This document shows positions 18,041-26,734 of a stretch of DNA of 64,000 nucleotides, one piece after another. Origin of the DNA: Bradyrhizobium sp. BRP22 (lineage in GTDB: Bacteria > Pseudomonadota > Alphaproteobacteria > Rhizobiales > Xanthobacteraceae); contig NZ_JADYVX010000025.1 of the NCBI RefSeq assembly GCF_020194175.1, forward strand, positions 62,001 through 126,000, in the 5' to 3' direction. Below the pieces are notes generated by a model, which was not told the origin of the DNA, did no database searches, and saw nothing but the letters and a program-made list of their open reading frames with translations. The position numbers were made by a program, and so were the translations under genes. The first letter of the stretch is position 1, and each line of letters begins with the position of its first letter.

Positions 18041-18292
18041 ATGGCCAATGTCACCTATTACGTGGCGCTGCCTTTCGTGCAGGACGACAGCGGTGACTTG
18101 GCCGCGGGCAATGCCGAGGAGTGCCAGAGCGCCGCAACCGCGCTGCGGCGCGCCGAGATAATGTCGCGAATGCCGGGCAGCATCGGCGCGGTCGCTTTCA
18201 GCCGCACCGGCGATCCCATGATCGGCGAGTTCGGCGATGCGCATCTGTTGCGGAAATTCGGCAACGTGCCGGACGATCTCGGCGGCCTGTGA
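18041..18292 (+). CDS. Small hypothetical protein, second gene of the candidate SOS operon
   Basis: This 83-residue protein reads MANVTYYVALPFV at the start and contains ATALRRAEIMSRMPGSIGAVAFSRTGDP. The alternation of a strand, a helix and a second strand suggests a small alpha/beta fold. No family motif was recognised. It follows the 65-residue gene by 21 bases with AAGGGAG upstream of the ATG. It ends 6 bases before the convergent diguanylate cyclase gene. If the LexA-like box upstream is real, this gene shares that control. Confidence 0.65.
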   Translation: MANVTYYVALPFVQDDSGDLAAGNAEECQSAATALRRAEIMSRMPGSIGAVAFSRTGDPMIGEFGDAHLLRKFGNVPDDLGGL

Positions 18293-18298
18293 CTCCGC

Positions 18299-18988
18299 TC
18301 AACTATCGCCCACCTTCTCGTGCCGCCGCCGTGCCTTTCGCACGTACATTGCGCTGTCCGCTTCCTCCAGCGCGCGGCGCGCTTCGGAGTGCGAACCGAG
18401 GATCGCAACGCCGGCGGAGGCGCCTGCGCGGACGCTGCGGCCATCGAAATCGAAGGTGAGGCGATCGATCGACTGCTCCAGCGCCGCGGCCTTGGCCTTG
18501 GCGTCGGTCTCGCTCAGGTTCCACAGCAGCACCGCGAACTCGTCGCCGCCGAGCCTTCCGACCACGTCCGAGGCACGCACCTGGCTGGAGACCGTCTTGA
18601 CGATCGCCTTCAGCACGACGTCGCCGGCGGCGTGGCCAAAAGTATCGTTGATCGGCTTGAGGCGGTCGACGTCGAGCATGACCAGCGCGCCGCTGGCATG
18701 ATAGCGCTTGATGTAGGCGATCGAGCGGCTGAGCTCGCGCTCGAAGCCGCGCCGGTTCAGGATATCCAGCAGGAAATCGGTCTCCGCGGAGCCCTGCAGT
18801 TCCGCGATCTGTGCCTGCGCCGCGGCCAGTTCCGCCTTGAGGCGGCGAATGGCCGCCTTGGCCTCGGTCAGCGCGGTCGAGGGCGCCGGGGCAGGCGCGG
18901 GCTGGGCCCGGCGTGGCGCAGCCTTGCGCGTGGCCGCGCTTTTGCTTTTCGCGGCCCCGGATGCAGCCGCCCTCTTCTTCTTTTTCAT
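18299..18988 (-). CDS. GGDEF diguanylate cyclase
   Basis: This 229-residue protein has a basic Ala/Lys-rich N-terminus, a coiled-coil segment (TEAKAAIRRLKAELAAAQAQI) and one GGDEF domain. The active site RLGGDEFAVLL is intact, and the RxxD inhibitory site (RASD) sits five residues before it, so it should be an active, feedback-inhibited cyclase making cyclic di-GMP. I chose the ATG at 18988 because AAGGA lies 5 bases upstream; two in-frame starts exist further up. No sensory or membrane domain is present, so input probably comes through the coiled coil. Confidence 0.85.
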   Translation of the reverse strand: MKKKKRAAASGAAKSKSAATRKAAPRRAQPAPAPAPSTALTEAKAAIRRLKAELAAAQAQIAELQGSAETDFLLDILNRRGFERELSRSIAYIKRYHASGALVMLDVDRLKPINDTFGHAAGDVVLKAIVKTVSSQVRASDVVGRLGGDEFAVLLWNLSETDAKAKAAALEQSIDRLTFDFDGRSVRAGASAGVAILGSHSEARRALEEADSAMYVRKARRRHEKVGDS

Positions 18989-19139
18989 AAGCATCCTTGT
19001 TGAGGCCCGCTGATGAGGCTTGCCGGCGTTCACCAAGACAGGATAGTCCATTCCGGATTCCTTGCCACGCCTTGGATCAGTCACGGGCCGCTCCTATAAT
19101 CCGGCCCATGCTTCTGGATTCCCGATCAGAATTGACGAC

Positions 19140-19628
19140 ATGCCCGCCGCAATAGCCATCATCATGGGAAGCCAGTCGGACTGGGAGACCATGGGCCACG
19201 CCGCCGAGACGCTCACCGCCCTCGGGCTCGCGTTCGAGGCGCGGATCATTTCCGCCCATCGCACCCCGGACCGGCTGTACGCGTTCGCCAAGGGCGCCAA
19301 GGCGGCCGGCTTCAAGGTCATCATTGCCGGCGCCGGCGGCGCCGCGCATCTGCCGGGCATGACGGCCGCGCTGACGGAACTTCCGGTGTTCGGGGTTCCC
19401 GTCGAATCGAAGGCGCTGTCGGGCGTCGATTCGCTGTACTCGATCGTGCAGATGCCGGCCGGTATCCCGGTCGGCACGCTGGCAATCGGAAAATCGGGCG
19501 CCATCAACGCGGCGCTCTTGGCAGCGAGCGTGCTCGCGCTGAACGATCCGCCGCTGGCGGCGCGCCTTGTCGCCTGGCGCAAAGCCCAGACCGACGCGGT
19601 CAAGGAGCATCCGGAGGCATCGGCGTGA
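19140..19628 (+). CDS. purE: N5-carboxyaminoimidazole ribonucleotide mutase PurE
   Basis: This 162-residue cytosolic enzyme converts N5-CAIR to CAIR in purine synthesis. The class I PurE motifs are all present: GSQSDWETM (phosphate site), ISAHRTPDRLYAFAKGA with the catalytic histidine, and IAGAGGAAHLPGM. Length is typical. The start ATG at 19140 matches the family N-terminus, and the open frame upstream is not needed. The stop overlaps the GTG start of purK (GTGA), so the pair is translationally coupled. Confidence 0.95.
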   Translation: MPAAIAIIMGSQSDWETMGHAAETLTALGLAFEARIISAHRTPDRLYAFAKGAKAAGFKVIIAGAGGAAHLPGMTAALTELPVFGVPVESKALSGVDSLYSIVQMPAGIPVGTLAIGKSGAINAALLAASVLALNDPPLAARLVAWRKAQTDAVKEHPEASA

Positions 19629-20728
19629 CGGCTTCGACGAACGTGAAGCTGAAGCCGGGCGATACCATCGGAATTCTCGGCGGCGGACAATTGGGCCGGA
19701 TGCTGGCGATGGCCGCGGCGCGGCTCGGTCTCCGATGCCAGGTGTTCTCGCCGGATCCGGATTCGCCCGCCTTCGACGTGGTACAGCACGCGACCTGCGC
19801 GGAATTCGCCGATGTCGAGGCGCTCGAACTGTTCGCCAATGATGTCGACGTCATCACCTACGAATTCGAGAACGTGCCGTCCGGGACCGCCCTGGTGCTG
19901 GCCGCACGCCGGCCGGTCCTGCCATCGCAGAAGATCCTCGAGACCACCCAGGACCGGCTGATCGAGAAGGATTTCATCACCAGGCTCGGCATCGGCACCG
20001 CCGATTATGCCGACGTGTCCTCGGTCGAAACGCTGCACGCCGCAATTGCGCGCATCGGCCTTCCCGCCGTGATCAAGACTCGCCGCTTCGGCTATGATGG
20101 CAAGGGCCAGGCGATGATCCGCGAGGGCGACGACATCGACCAGATCTGGGAGGATCTCGGCACCAAGTCCGCGATTCTCGAAGCCTACGTGCCGTTCGAG
20201 CGCGAGATCTCGGTAATCGCAGCGCGCTCTTCCGACGGCCAGGTCGAATGTTTCGACGTCACCGAGAACGAGCATCGCGATCACATCCTGAAGATCTCGC
20301 GCGCGCCGGCGGCAATCCCGGCCGAGCTCGCCGCGGAGGCGCGATCGATGGCGGAAAGGATCGCGCACGCGCTGAACTATGTCGGCGTGCTCGGGGTCGA
20401 AATGTTCGTGGTAGCGGGCAAGGACGGGCCGACCGTGCTGGTCAACGAGATCGCGCCGCGGGTTCACAATTCCGGACACTGGACGCTCGACGGCGCCTCG
20501 ATCTCGCAGTTCGAGCAGCACATCCGCGCCATCGCCGGCTGGCCGCTCGGCAAGCCGATTCGCCATGGCGCGGTGACCATGACCAATCTGATCGGCGATG
20601 ACATCCTGGGCTATGAGGAATGGCTGACGGTGCCGGGCGCCACGGTGCATCTCTACGGCAAGGGCCCACCGCGGCCCGGCCGCAAGATGGGCCACGTTAC
20701 CGAAGTAGTGCCGGCAGGCAACAAATAG
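19625..20728 (+). CDS. purK: 5-(carboxyamino)imidazole ribonucleotide synthase PurK
   Basis: This 367-residue ATP-grasp enzyme makes N5-CAIR from AIR, bicarbonate and ATP, supplying PurE. It opens with GDTIGILGGGQLGRMLAMAAARLG, the family nucleotide-binding start. The ATP-grasp core follows (PAVIKTRRFGYDGKGQ, VNEIAPRVHNSGHWT). The GTG start overlaps the purE stop by 4 bases. The operon ends here and faces the convergent aquaporin gene, with 32 bases between the stops. Confidence 0.95.
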   Translation: MTASTNVKLKPGDTIGILGGGQLGRMLAMAAARLGLRCQVFSPDPDSPAFDVVQHATCAEFADVEALELFANDVDVITYEFENVPSGTALVLAARRPVLPSQKILETTQDRLIEKDFITRLGIGTADYADVSSVETLHAAIARIGLPAVIKTRRFGYDGKGQAMIREGDDIDQIWEDLGTKSAILEAYVPFEREISVIAARSSDGQVECFDVTENEHRDHILKISRAPAAIPAELAAEARSMAERIAHALNYVGVLGVEMFVVAGKDGPTVLVNEIAPRVHNSGHWTLDGASISQFEQHIRAIAGWPLGKPIRHGAVTMTNLIGDDILGYEEWLTVPGATVHLYGKGPPRPGRKMGHVTEVVPAGNK

Positions 20729-20760
20729 GCCCGCCGGCAAGTTTCAGGGTAGAGACTGGT

Positions 20761-21483
20761 TCAAGCCGTCCGTGCGCCTTCGACGACGCCGGTCGGCTCC
20801 TCGCTCAGCCAGCGATACAGCACGCCGCCGAGTGCGCCGCCGATCAAGGGCGCCACCCAGAACAGCCAGAGCTGCGCGAGCGCCCAGCCGCCGACGAACA
20901 AGGCGGGCCCGGTGCTGCGGGCCGGATTCACCGAAGTGTTGGTGACGGGGATACTGACCAGATGGATCAACGTCAGCGCGAGCCCGATCGCCAGCGGCGC
21001 AAAGCCGGCGGGCGCCCTGCCATGGGTCGCGCCCATGATGATGAACAGGAACATCATCGTCATCACCACCTCGGTGATGAAGCCGGCCAGCAGGCTGTAC
21101 TGCCCGGGTGAGTGCGCGTCATAGCCATTCGAGGCAAAGCCCTTGGCGAGGTCGAAGCCGGGCGCGCCGCTCGCGATCAGATAGAGCACTCCGGCGGCAA
21201 CGACCGCGCCGACCACCTGCGCGATCACATAGGGCAGAATCTGGCCGGCCGGAAAACGTCCGCCGGCGGCAAGACCGACAGTGACCGCCGGATTGAGATG
21301 GCAGCCGGACACATGGCCAATCGCATAGGCCATCGTGACGACGCTCAATCCGAACGCCAGTGACACACCGACCAAGCCAATTCCGACTTGCGGAAAGCCG
21401 GCGGCGATCACGGCGCTGCCGCATCCCGTAAATGTGAGCCAGAAGGTGCCGATCGCCTCGGCGGCATATTTTTGTGTGTCCAT
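20761..21483 (-). CDS. aqpZ: Aquaporin Z
   Basis: This 240-residue six-helix channel passes water across the inner membrane. Both NPA boxes are visible: SGCHLNPAVTVG and NTSVNPARSTGP. The selectivity arginine follows the second NPA, and the HLVSIPVTNTSVNPARS block is the orthodox AqpZ pattern rather than a glycerol facilitator. The start ATG at 21483 has GGGAG upstream and gives the normal MDTQKYAAEAIGTFW terminus. An in-frame extension of 28 codons lacks support. It is a single-gene unit. Confidence 0.93.
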   Translation of the reverse strand: MDTQKYAAEAIGTFWLTFTGCGSAVIAAGFPQVGIGLVGVSLAFGLSVVTMAYAIGHVSGCHLNPAVTVGLAAGGRFPAGQILPYVIAQVVGAVVAAGVLYLIASGAPGFDLAKGFASNGYDAHSPGQYSLLAGFITEVVMTMMFLFIIMGATHGRAPAGFAPLAIGLALTLIHLVSIPVTNTSVNPARSTGPALFVGGWALAQLWLFWVAPLIGGALGGVLYRWLSEEPTGVVEGARTA

Positions 21484-21746
21484 ACCAGTTCTCCCATTAT
21501 TTTGTTTCCCGGAGCCGGCAAAAGCTGCGGAACGGCCAAGCATTTGGCGCCGAATCACCCCAATCACGGCCGCTACGTGGCAATTTGGCCCTATTTCGTG
21601 GCTTTACTTGGCCCTTGGCCCTGCTTCACTGGTGGACATTTGCGATTTTGTCTGATACATGCGCGCGCCTAGGGTAAAGGTCTGGCCTTTTGCCGACCTT
21701 GGCTTTGCCAGATTTCCGAACCGATCAATCGAAAAGAGGATGCCGC

Positions 21747-22043
21747 GTGCAGGTTCTCGTCCGCGATAACAATGTCGATCAAGCCCTGAAGGCGCTCAAG
21801 AAGAAGATGCAGCGCGAGGGCATTTTCCGCGAGATGAAGCTCCGCGGTCATTATGAGAAGCCTTCCGAGAAGAAGGCCCGCGAGAAGGCCGAAGCCGTGC
21901 GCCGCGCCCGCAAGTTGGCGCGCAAGAAGCTGCAGCGCGAAGGACTGCTGCCGATGAAGCCGAAGCCGGTGTTCGGCGCCGGCGCGGGTGACCGCGGCAC
22001 TGGTGGACGTGGCGGCCCAGGCGCTGGCCGCGGTCCGCGCTGA
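21747..22043 (+). CDS. rpsU: 30S ribosomal protein S21 with Gly/Arg-rich tail
   Basis: This 98-residue protein is the small-subunit protein S21, which sits near the anti-Shine-Dalgarno region of 16S rRNA. The N-terminus MQVLVRDNNVDQALKALKKKMQREG is the family signature. The start is a GTG at 21747 with AGAGGA 6 bases upstream. The chain is longer than the usual 70 or so residues because of a Gly/Arg/Pro tail (GAGAGDRGTGGRGGPGAGRG). Such tails occur in rhizobial S21. A strong terminator follows. Confidence 0.93.
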   Translation: MQVLVRDNNVDQALKALKKKMQREGIFREMKLRGHYEKPSEKKAREKAEAVRRARKLARKKLQREGLLPMKPKPVFGAGAGDRGTGGRGGPGAGRGPR

Positions 22044-22071
22044 TCGCACCTTTCCAAGCTTGGAGATGAAG

Positions 22072-22102
22072 ACGCGGGCCTTACGGTCCGCGTTTTTGTT
22101 TT
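22072..22102 (+). terminator. Rho-independent terminator of rpsU
   Basis: A 9-bp stem, ACGCGGGCC (22072-22080) with GGTCCGCGT (22085-22093, one G-T pair), closes a TTAC loop. TTTTTGTTTTTT follows. It lies 29 bases past the rpsU stop. Confidence 0.88.
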
Positions 22103-22240
22103 TTGACCGGTGCATTTTGCACCGCGGCCGGCTACCAATACGGAATTGCAGACGCGAGCATTTCCATTACGCGAGCAGTTCCGTTGATGGTGTTTCCGGT
22201 CTCCCGCCCCCGTTCTGGAGCTTTGCCCCTCCCGCGCGTG

Positions 22241-22852
22241 ATGACGCGGCCGGCGATCCTTCTTGCCATCGCACTTGGCGTTCCCCTTGGCATCACCTTG
22301 GGCGGCTGCTCGTTCGATCTGGGATCATGGGGATCCAATGACAAACCCAAGCTTGCCACCACCGAAAAGCCGACTGGCAGCGTCAGCCCTCAGAACGTTA
22401 GCGACGCCAGGCAGCACGCGACAAGGGGCCAGGAATTGGCGCGATCCTTCAAGACCGAACAGGCGCTCGCCGAATTCGAACAAGCGCTCGCGCTCGATCC
22501 CTACAACACGGACGCGCTCTACGCCCGCGGCCTGATCTACCAGGGCCAGAATCAGCACCAGCAGGCGATCGAGGATTTCACTGCGGCCAGTGGACTGGCG
22601 CCGCAGCGCGTTGGGCCGTTGCTGGCACGCGCCAACAGCTATCTCGCCCTCAACAAGGCCAAGGAAGCGACCGCCGATCTCGACGAAGCGGTACAGGCTG
22701 ATCCGAACAGCGTCCAGGCGTGGACGGCGCGCGGCGAGGCCTATGAGAGGCTCGGCGACAAAGCCAAGGCGGCGGCTTCATACAGCCGCGCGGTCGGGTT
22801 GCGCCCCAGAGACGACGCCGCCCGCAGCGGCCTCGCGCGCACGGGCGGATAG
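22241..22852 (+). CDS. TPR-repeat lipoprotein
   Basis: This protein of about 203 residues is probably an envelope lipoprotein. A lipoprotein signal peptide is visible (MTRPAILLAIALGVPLGITLGGC, with LGGC as lipobox). Three to four TPR units follow (for example TEQALAEFEQALALDPYNTDALYARGLIYQ). The plan resembles NlpI-type lipoproteins, which act as scaffolds for murein enzymes, but the role here is unproven. The ATG at 22241 was chosen because it begins the signal peptide; it has no clear ribosome binding site. It ends 15 bases from the convergent gene at 22868. Confidence 0.75.
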   Translation: MTRPAILLAIALGVPLGITLGGCSFDLGSWGSNDKPKLATTEKPTGSVSPQNVSDARQHATRGQELARSFKTEQALAEFEQALALDPYNTDALYARGLIYQGQNQHQQAIEDFTAASGLAPQRVGPLLARANSYLALNKAKEATADLDEAVQADPNSVQAWTARGEAYERLGDKAKAAASYSRAVGLRPRDDAARSGLARTGG

Positions 22853-22867
22853 TTTCGCTGATAGTCG

Positions 22868-23749
22868 TTATTTCGGCAGGACCGCGTGGAACACCGACTT
22901 CATCGATGACAGCATGTCCTCGCCTATGTTGGGGCGATCCTTGGCGGGTTCGGCGGCCTCGGCGCGCAAATCCAGCGGCGGACGTGCCGGGATTTCGGCC
23001 GGCGGCGTCGGGCGATTCGGATCATCGGTCGCATCTGCCTGATATGGAGGCCTCGGTTGCGACGCCGGGCCCAATGCTTCGCTCGGCGGCGTCGAGACCA
23101 TGATGGGCGGCGGCAGCGGCCGCAGCGAGGGCGCGGTTACAGTCCGGGACGCTTCCGGCGCGCGCGGCACCTCCGTCACGCGTGCCGTCTCTGGGAGACG
23201 CGCAGCGCCATCACCGCCGCCGCGCAATCGCTCGATCGCGGCGCGCGCAAGATCGTTGGCATCACGATGCTCCTCTGGCGCAACCGCAGCTTCAGCCGGC
23301 GGTGGCGAAGCGGGTGCAGCGGCAGGCTGCTGCACGGGCGCCGGCGTCACTTTAGCGACGGCTTTTTCACGCGGCGCAGGCTGATGACGACGGGGCTCGG
23401 CGGGCGGAATGCTTGCGGTCTCGGCCGGTGCGTCGGCGGGCTTGCTCTCGGCCGCCTTCTCTGCCGGCTTCTCGGTCACCGTGGCCCTCTCGGACGCCGT
23501 GCGCTCCATCAATGTGCGCTCGGACATGCCCTTGGCCTTCACGCCAGCCTCAGGGAGATTGGAGACATCGGCAGGCTTTTCGACCGGCTTGCTCGCGACA
23601 GCCGCCTTCGGCTGGGCGGTCGAAACAGTGGCGGCCGCGGGCGCCTCCGGCTTGGCTACGATGTAGTGGTTAACGATGTAGGCCCCGATGACCGTCGCAG
23701 CCACCGAGGGAAAGATGTCGACGACGAATTTCGTCAGGTATTTCAGCAT
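22868..23749 (-). CDS. Membrane-anchored Pro/Ala-rich hypothetical protein
   Basis: This protein of about 293 residues has one membrane helix near the N-terminus (FVVDIFPSVAATVIGAYIVNHYIV). A long low-complexity Pro/Ala/Lys/Glu region follows, with no recognisable domain. A short conserved-looking C-terminus ends in DMLSSMKSVFHAVLPK. The layout suggests an inner-membrane protein with a long periplasmic or cytoplasmic linker. The ATG at 23749 has GGGAG upstream. It lies downstream of the cupin gene after about 110 bases and may be its own unit. Confidence 0.65.
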   Translation of the reverse strand: MLKYLTKFVVDIFPSVAATVIGAYIVNHYIVAKPEAPAAATVSTAQPKAAVASKPVEKPADVSNLPEAGVKAKGMSERTLMERTASERATVTEKPAEKAAESKPADAPAETASIPPAEPRRHQPAPREKAVAKVTPAPVQQPAAAPASPPPAEAAVAPEEHRDANDLARAAIERLRGGGDGAARLPETARVTEVPRAPEASRTVTAPSLRPLPPPIMVSTPPSEALGPASQPRPPYQADATDDPNRPTPPAEIPARPPLDLRAEAAEPAKDRPNIGEDMLSSMKSVFHAVLPK

Positions 23750-23857
23750 TGCCAACCACTCCCCGCCGCGCCGTTAGATGCGGGAACTTTGAGGCACATT
23801 GAGGGATCAACTGCGACGGATCAATGGCAATCGGCCTGTTCCGGCGATCACGGATGC

Positions 23858-24148
23858 TTACGGCTTGAGTTCAATCTCGAGGAAGACGATCTCCGTAGAG
23901 GTTTCGTTAAGCACGTCGTGCTCCACCCCCGCTTTGCGGAAATACGACTTGCCGACGCCAAGCTGGGCCTTCGAGCGCTCGCCACTCGGGGCCACGATGG
24001 TCATCTCGCCCGCGGTGACGGGGACGATCACATAGTCCATCTCGTGGATATGACGCCCGGTCGCACTGCCCGGTGCCAATCGCCACTCCGTGACGCGAAC
24101 CTCGGGGGTGTCGACCTGAACGTCGGATTTGGCGGCAAGCATCGTCAT
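23858..24148 (-). CDS. Small cupin-domain protein
   Basis: This 96-residue protein is a single-domain cupin. The first cupin motif is recognisable as PGSATGRHIHEMDYVIVPVTAGEM, with H-x-H and a downstream Glu as likely metal ligands. The second is FRKAGVEHDVLNE. Such small cupins can be binding proteins, isomerases or regulators, so no reaction is assigned. It follows the Ca2+/H+-type antiporter gene by 20 bases, so it is probably the last gene of that transcript. A second ATG two codons in is an equally good start. Confidence 0.8.
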   Translation of the reverse strand: MTMLAAKSDVQVDTPEVRVTEWRLAPGSATGRHIHEMDYVIVPVTAGEMTIVAPSGERSKAQLGVGKSYFRKAGVEHDVLNETSTEIVFLEIELKP

Positions 24149-24168
24149 CCTCTCCTATGGCAGGAATT

Positions 24169-25266
24169 CTACGGCAAGAATTCCAGGAACAAGAATACGG
24201 CAAATACCACCAGATGCACCAAGCCGAACAGGATGTTGGTGCGACCCGTGCCGAAGGTCAGCATGCTCAGCAGGAAGGTGAGCAACAACAGCACCGTGCT
24301 CTGAGGGCTTAGCCCAAGCACGAGTTCCTTACCCAGCACATAGGTGGCGACTCCAACCGCCGGGATCGTTAGTCCGATCGTCGCCAGGGATGAGCCGAGC
24401 GCAAGATTGATGCTCTTCTGCAGATCATTGTTGCGGGCGGCCGAAACCGCGGCAACGCCCTCCGGCATGAGGATGAGAATCGCGACCACGAGGCCCGCGA
24501 AGGCCGGCGGCGCACCGATCATCGCCGCCGTGGCATCGATGACGAGCGAGAATTTCTTTGACAGCAGTACGACGGCAAGGAGGGAAACCAGGAGCAACGG
24601 AATGCTCAGCGCCAGCACCGCGCTCGATGACTTCTTGGTCGCCGCATCCCTGTTCGCGGACTCGACGACGAAGTAATCGCGGTGCCGCATGGTCTGGATG
24701 TAGAGAAAGACGCCGTACAGAACGAGCGTGACCACGTCGACAAAGCCAAGCTGCATGGCGGAATATACCGGCCCTGGCGTGCTCAACGTATAATTTGGCA
24801 TGATCAGCGTTATCGTCGCCAACACAAACAACACGCTGAGATAAAGGTTGGCGCCCGAAACCTGGAAATCCTGCTCCCGGTAGTGCAATCCGCCAATGAA
24901 GATGCACAGCCCGACGAGGCCGTTGCAGACGATCATCACGACCGCAAATACCGTATCACGGGCCAGGGCCGGCTGCGGCTTGTCGCCCAGCATGATCGTC
25001 GTGATCAGCGCGACTTCGATGATCGTGACCGCGAGCGTCAACACCAATGTGCCGAAAGGCTCTCCGATCTCTTCGGCGATCACCTCGGCATGATGAACGG
25101 CCGCGAACACCGTGCCGAACAGGATGGCCAGCAGGATCGCGGCAAGCAGCCATCCATTGAGAGATGGGGTAAATACCCACCCGACAGCTGTCGCCGCGGC
25201 GAACAGTGCCAGCGCCAGCGCCGGAAAAATCCATGCCGTATGCGGCATCGGACCGTGTGCGCTCAT
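24169..25266 (-). CDS. ChaA-like Ca2+(Na+)/H+ antiporter
   Basis: This 365-residue inner-membrane protein belongs to the cation/Ca2+ exchanger superfamily, ChaA branch. About eleven helices are visible. The first alpha-repeat GEPFGTLVLTLAVTIIEVALI carries the ion-binding Glu. The second repeat is PPAFAGLVVAILILMPEGVAAV. The length matches rhizobial y4hA-type transporters. The start ATG at 25266 follows GGGGAG. It sits in a run of proton-coupled genes and probably exports Ca2+ or Na+ in exchange for protons. Ion preference cannot be read from the sequence. Confidence 0.88.
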   Translation of the reverse strand: MSAHGPMPHTAWIFPALALALFAAATAVGWVFTPSLNGWLLAAILLAILFGTVFAAVHHAEVIAEEIGEPFGTLVLTLAVTIIEVALITTIMLGDKPQPALARDTVFAVVMIVCNGLVGLCIFIGGLHYREQDFQVSGANLYLSVLFVLATITLIMPNYTLSTPGPVYSAMQLGFVDVVTLVLYGVFLYIQTMRHRDYFVVESANRDAATKKSSSAVLALSIPLLLVSLLAVVLLSKKFSLVIDATAAMIGAPPAFAGLVVAILILMPEGVAAVSAARNNDLQKSINLALGSSLATIGLTIPAVGVATYVLGKELVLGLSPQSTVLLLLTFLLSMLTFGTGRTNILFGLVHLVVFAVFLFLEFLP

Positions 25267-25305
25267 GAACTCCCCTTCCGCTCAAGGAGCCGCACCATAA
25301 GGCAC

Positions 25306-26727
25306 TCAGTGAACGCTGAGAACAGGGGCGATCGGTAGAAAGGTGAGAAGCAGGAAGAGTGGAATCAACACTCCGCCTGCAAACAGGAGATAGCCGAAGA
25401 AGCTGGGCATCTTGATGCCGCGCTCGTTCGCGATCGCCGCGACCATGAAGTTCGGCGCATTTCCGATATAGGTGAGCGCACCCATGTAGACGGCGCCCAT
25501 GGAGATCGCCGCCAGCGTCCCCGACAACTCCCCCATCAATCGCTGCGCGTCGCCTCCGGCGAGCTCGAAGAACAAAAGATAGGTCGGAGCATTGTCGAGG
25601 AACGCCGACATCAGGCCGGTGAACCAGAAATAGGGAACCTCCCGCGGGGCACCGTTCGGCTCGGTGACGGCGGACAATAACCAGGCGAATGAGCCGTGCT
25701 GTCCCGCATGGAGCATCGCCAGCACCGGGATGATCGCGGTGAAGATACCGGCGAACAGTTTCGCCACTTCCCGGATCGGCTCCCAGTTGAAGCCGTTGGC
25801 TTCGCGGTGTTCGTCCGGGGTGAGCCACAGCGATAGCAGCGCGATCCCGACCAGCAGGCCGTCGCGCACCAGGTTCTGCAGTTCCAGCCTTGTTCCGAGA
25901 ACGTCGAAAGCGATTTCGGGCCGCCAGGTCGCCGACATCAGGATGCTGGCGATGATGGCTGCGATCAGCGGCAGGTTCATCAGGCCGTGAACGCGGATCG
26001 GCGCCGCTCCGCCGGGCGGGACCGCCGGCTCCCTGCGAAAAAGCCAGAGATCGAGCAGGGCAAAGATCAGCAGCAGGATGCCGGCCACGATCGCGGTCTG
26101 CAGCCAGATGTTCCTCGTGGTCCAGAAGAAGTCGACGCCGTGCAGGAAGCCGACGAACAATGGCGGGTCACCAAGCGGGCTGAGCGCACCGCCGACATTG
26201 GCAACGAGAATGATGAAGAACACAATGACATGCGCGTTATGGGGGCGCAGCAGGTTGGCGCGGATCAGCGGGCGGACCAGGATCATGGCGGCACCGGTGG
26301 TTCCGACGATGCTCGCCATCATCGTGCCCAAGGCAAGAACCGCCGTATTGGTGGACGGCGTGCCCCTCATGTCGCCGGTTACCAGGATCCCGCCGGCAAC
26401 CGTGTAGAGCGCGAACAGCAGCACGATGAAGCTCAGATATTCGCCGAGCATCGCATGGACGAAGCTCTCCAGCATGGGCGCGCCGCCGGCGAACCAGGCG
26501 AGCAAGGAAAGCGTCAGTGCCGACCAGGCGGCGGCGATCTTGCCGTAATGGTGATGCCAGAATTTCGGGAACAGCAGCGGCCCAAGCGCGATCGACAGCA
26601 AGAGGCCGGCGAAAGGAAGGGCAAACGGCCACGTCATCGCCGCGCCATCGAGGGCCGCCGCAGCGCGCGCCTGCTCCGGCAACAACACCAATGCCGATAG
26701 GACAAGCACACCACGCCATGCTCTCAT
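25306..26727 (-). CDS. NhaD/ArsB-type Na+/H+ antiporter
   Basis: This protein of about 473 residues is a polytopic ion transporter of the ArsB/NhaD (citrate-transporter-like) superfamily. Many helices are visible. The conserved blocks ILVANVGGALSPLGDPPLFVGFL and GLMSAFLDNAPTYLLFFELAGG are typical of bacterial sodium:proton antiporters of this type. I chose the ATG at 26727, which leaves a signal-like first helix; a longer frame exists but overlaps the upstream hydrolase gene. Gaps are 7 bases upstream and 39 bases downstream, so it is co-transcribed with its neighbours. Confidence 0.83.
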   Translation of the reverse strand: MRAWRGVLVLSALVLLPEQARAAAALDGAAMTWPFALPFAGLLLSIALGPLLFPKFWHHHYGKIAAAWSALTLSLLAWFAGGAPMLESFVHAMLGEYLSFIVLLFALYTVAGGILVTGDMRGTPSTNTAVLALGTMMASIVGTTGAAMILVRPLIRANLLRPHNAHVIVFFIILVANVGGALSPLGDPPLFVGFLHGVDFFWTTRNIWLQTAIVAGILLLIFALLDLWLFRREPAVPPGGAAPIRVHGLMNLPLIAAIIASILMSATWRPEIAFDVLGTRLELQNLVRDGLLVGIALLSLWLTPDEHREANGFNWEPIREVAKLFAGIFTAIIPVLAMLHAGQHGSFAWLLSAVTEPNGAPREVPYFWFTGLMSAFLDNAPTYLLFFELAGGDAQRLMGELSGTLAAISMGAVYMGALTYIGNAPNFMVAAIANERGIKMPSFFGYLLFAGGVLIPLFLLLTFLPIAPVLSVH

Positions 26728-26734
26728 TCCGCAC

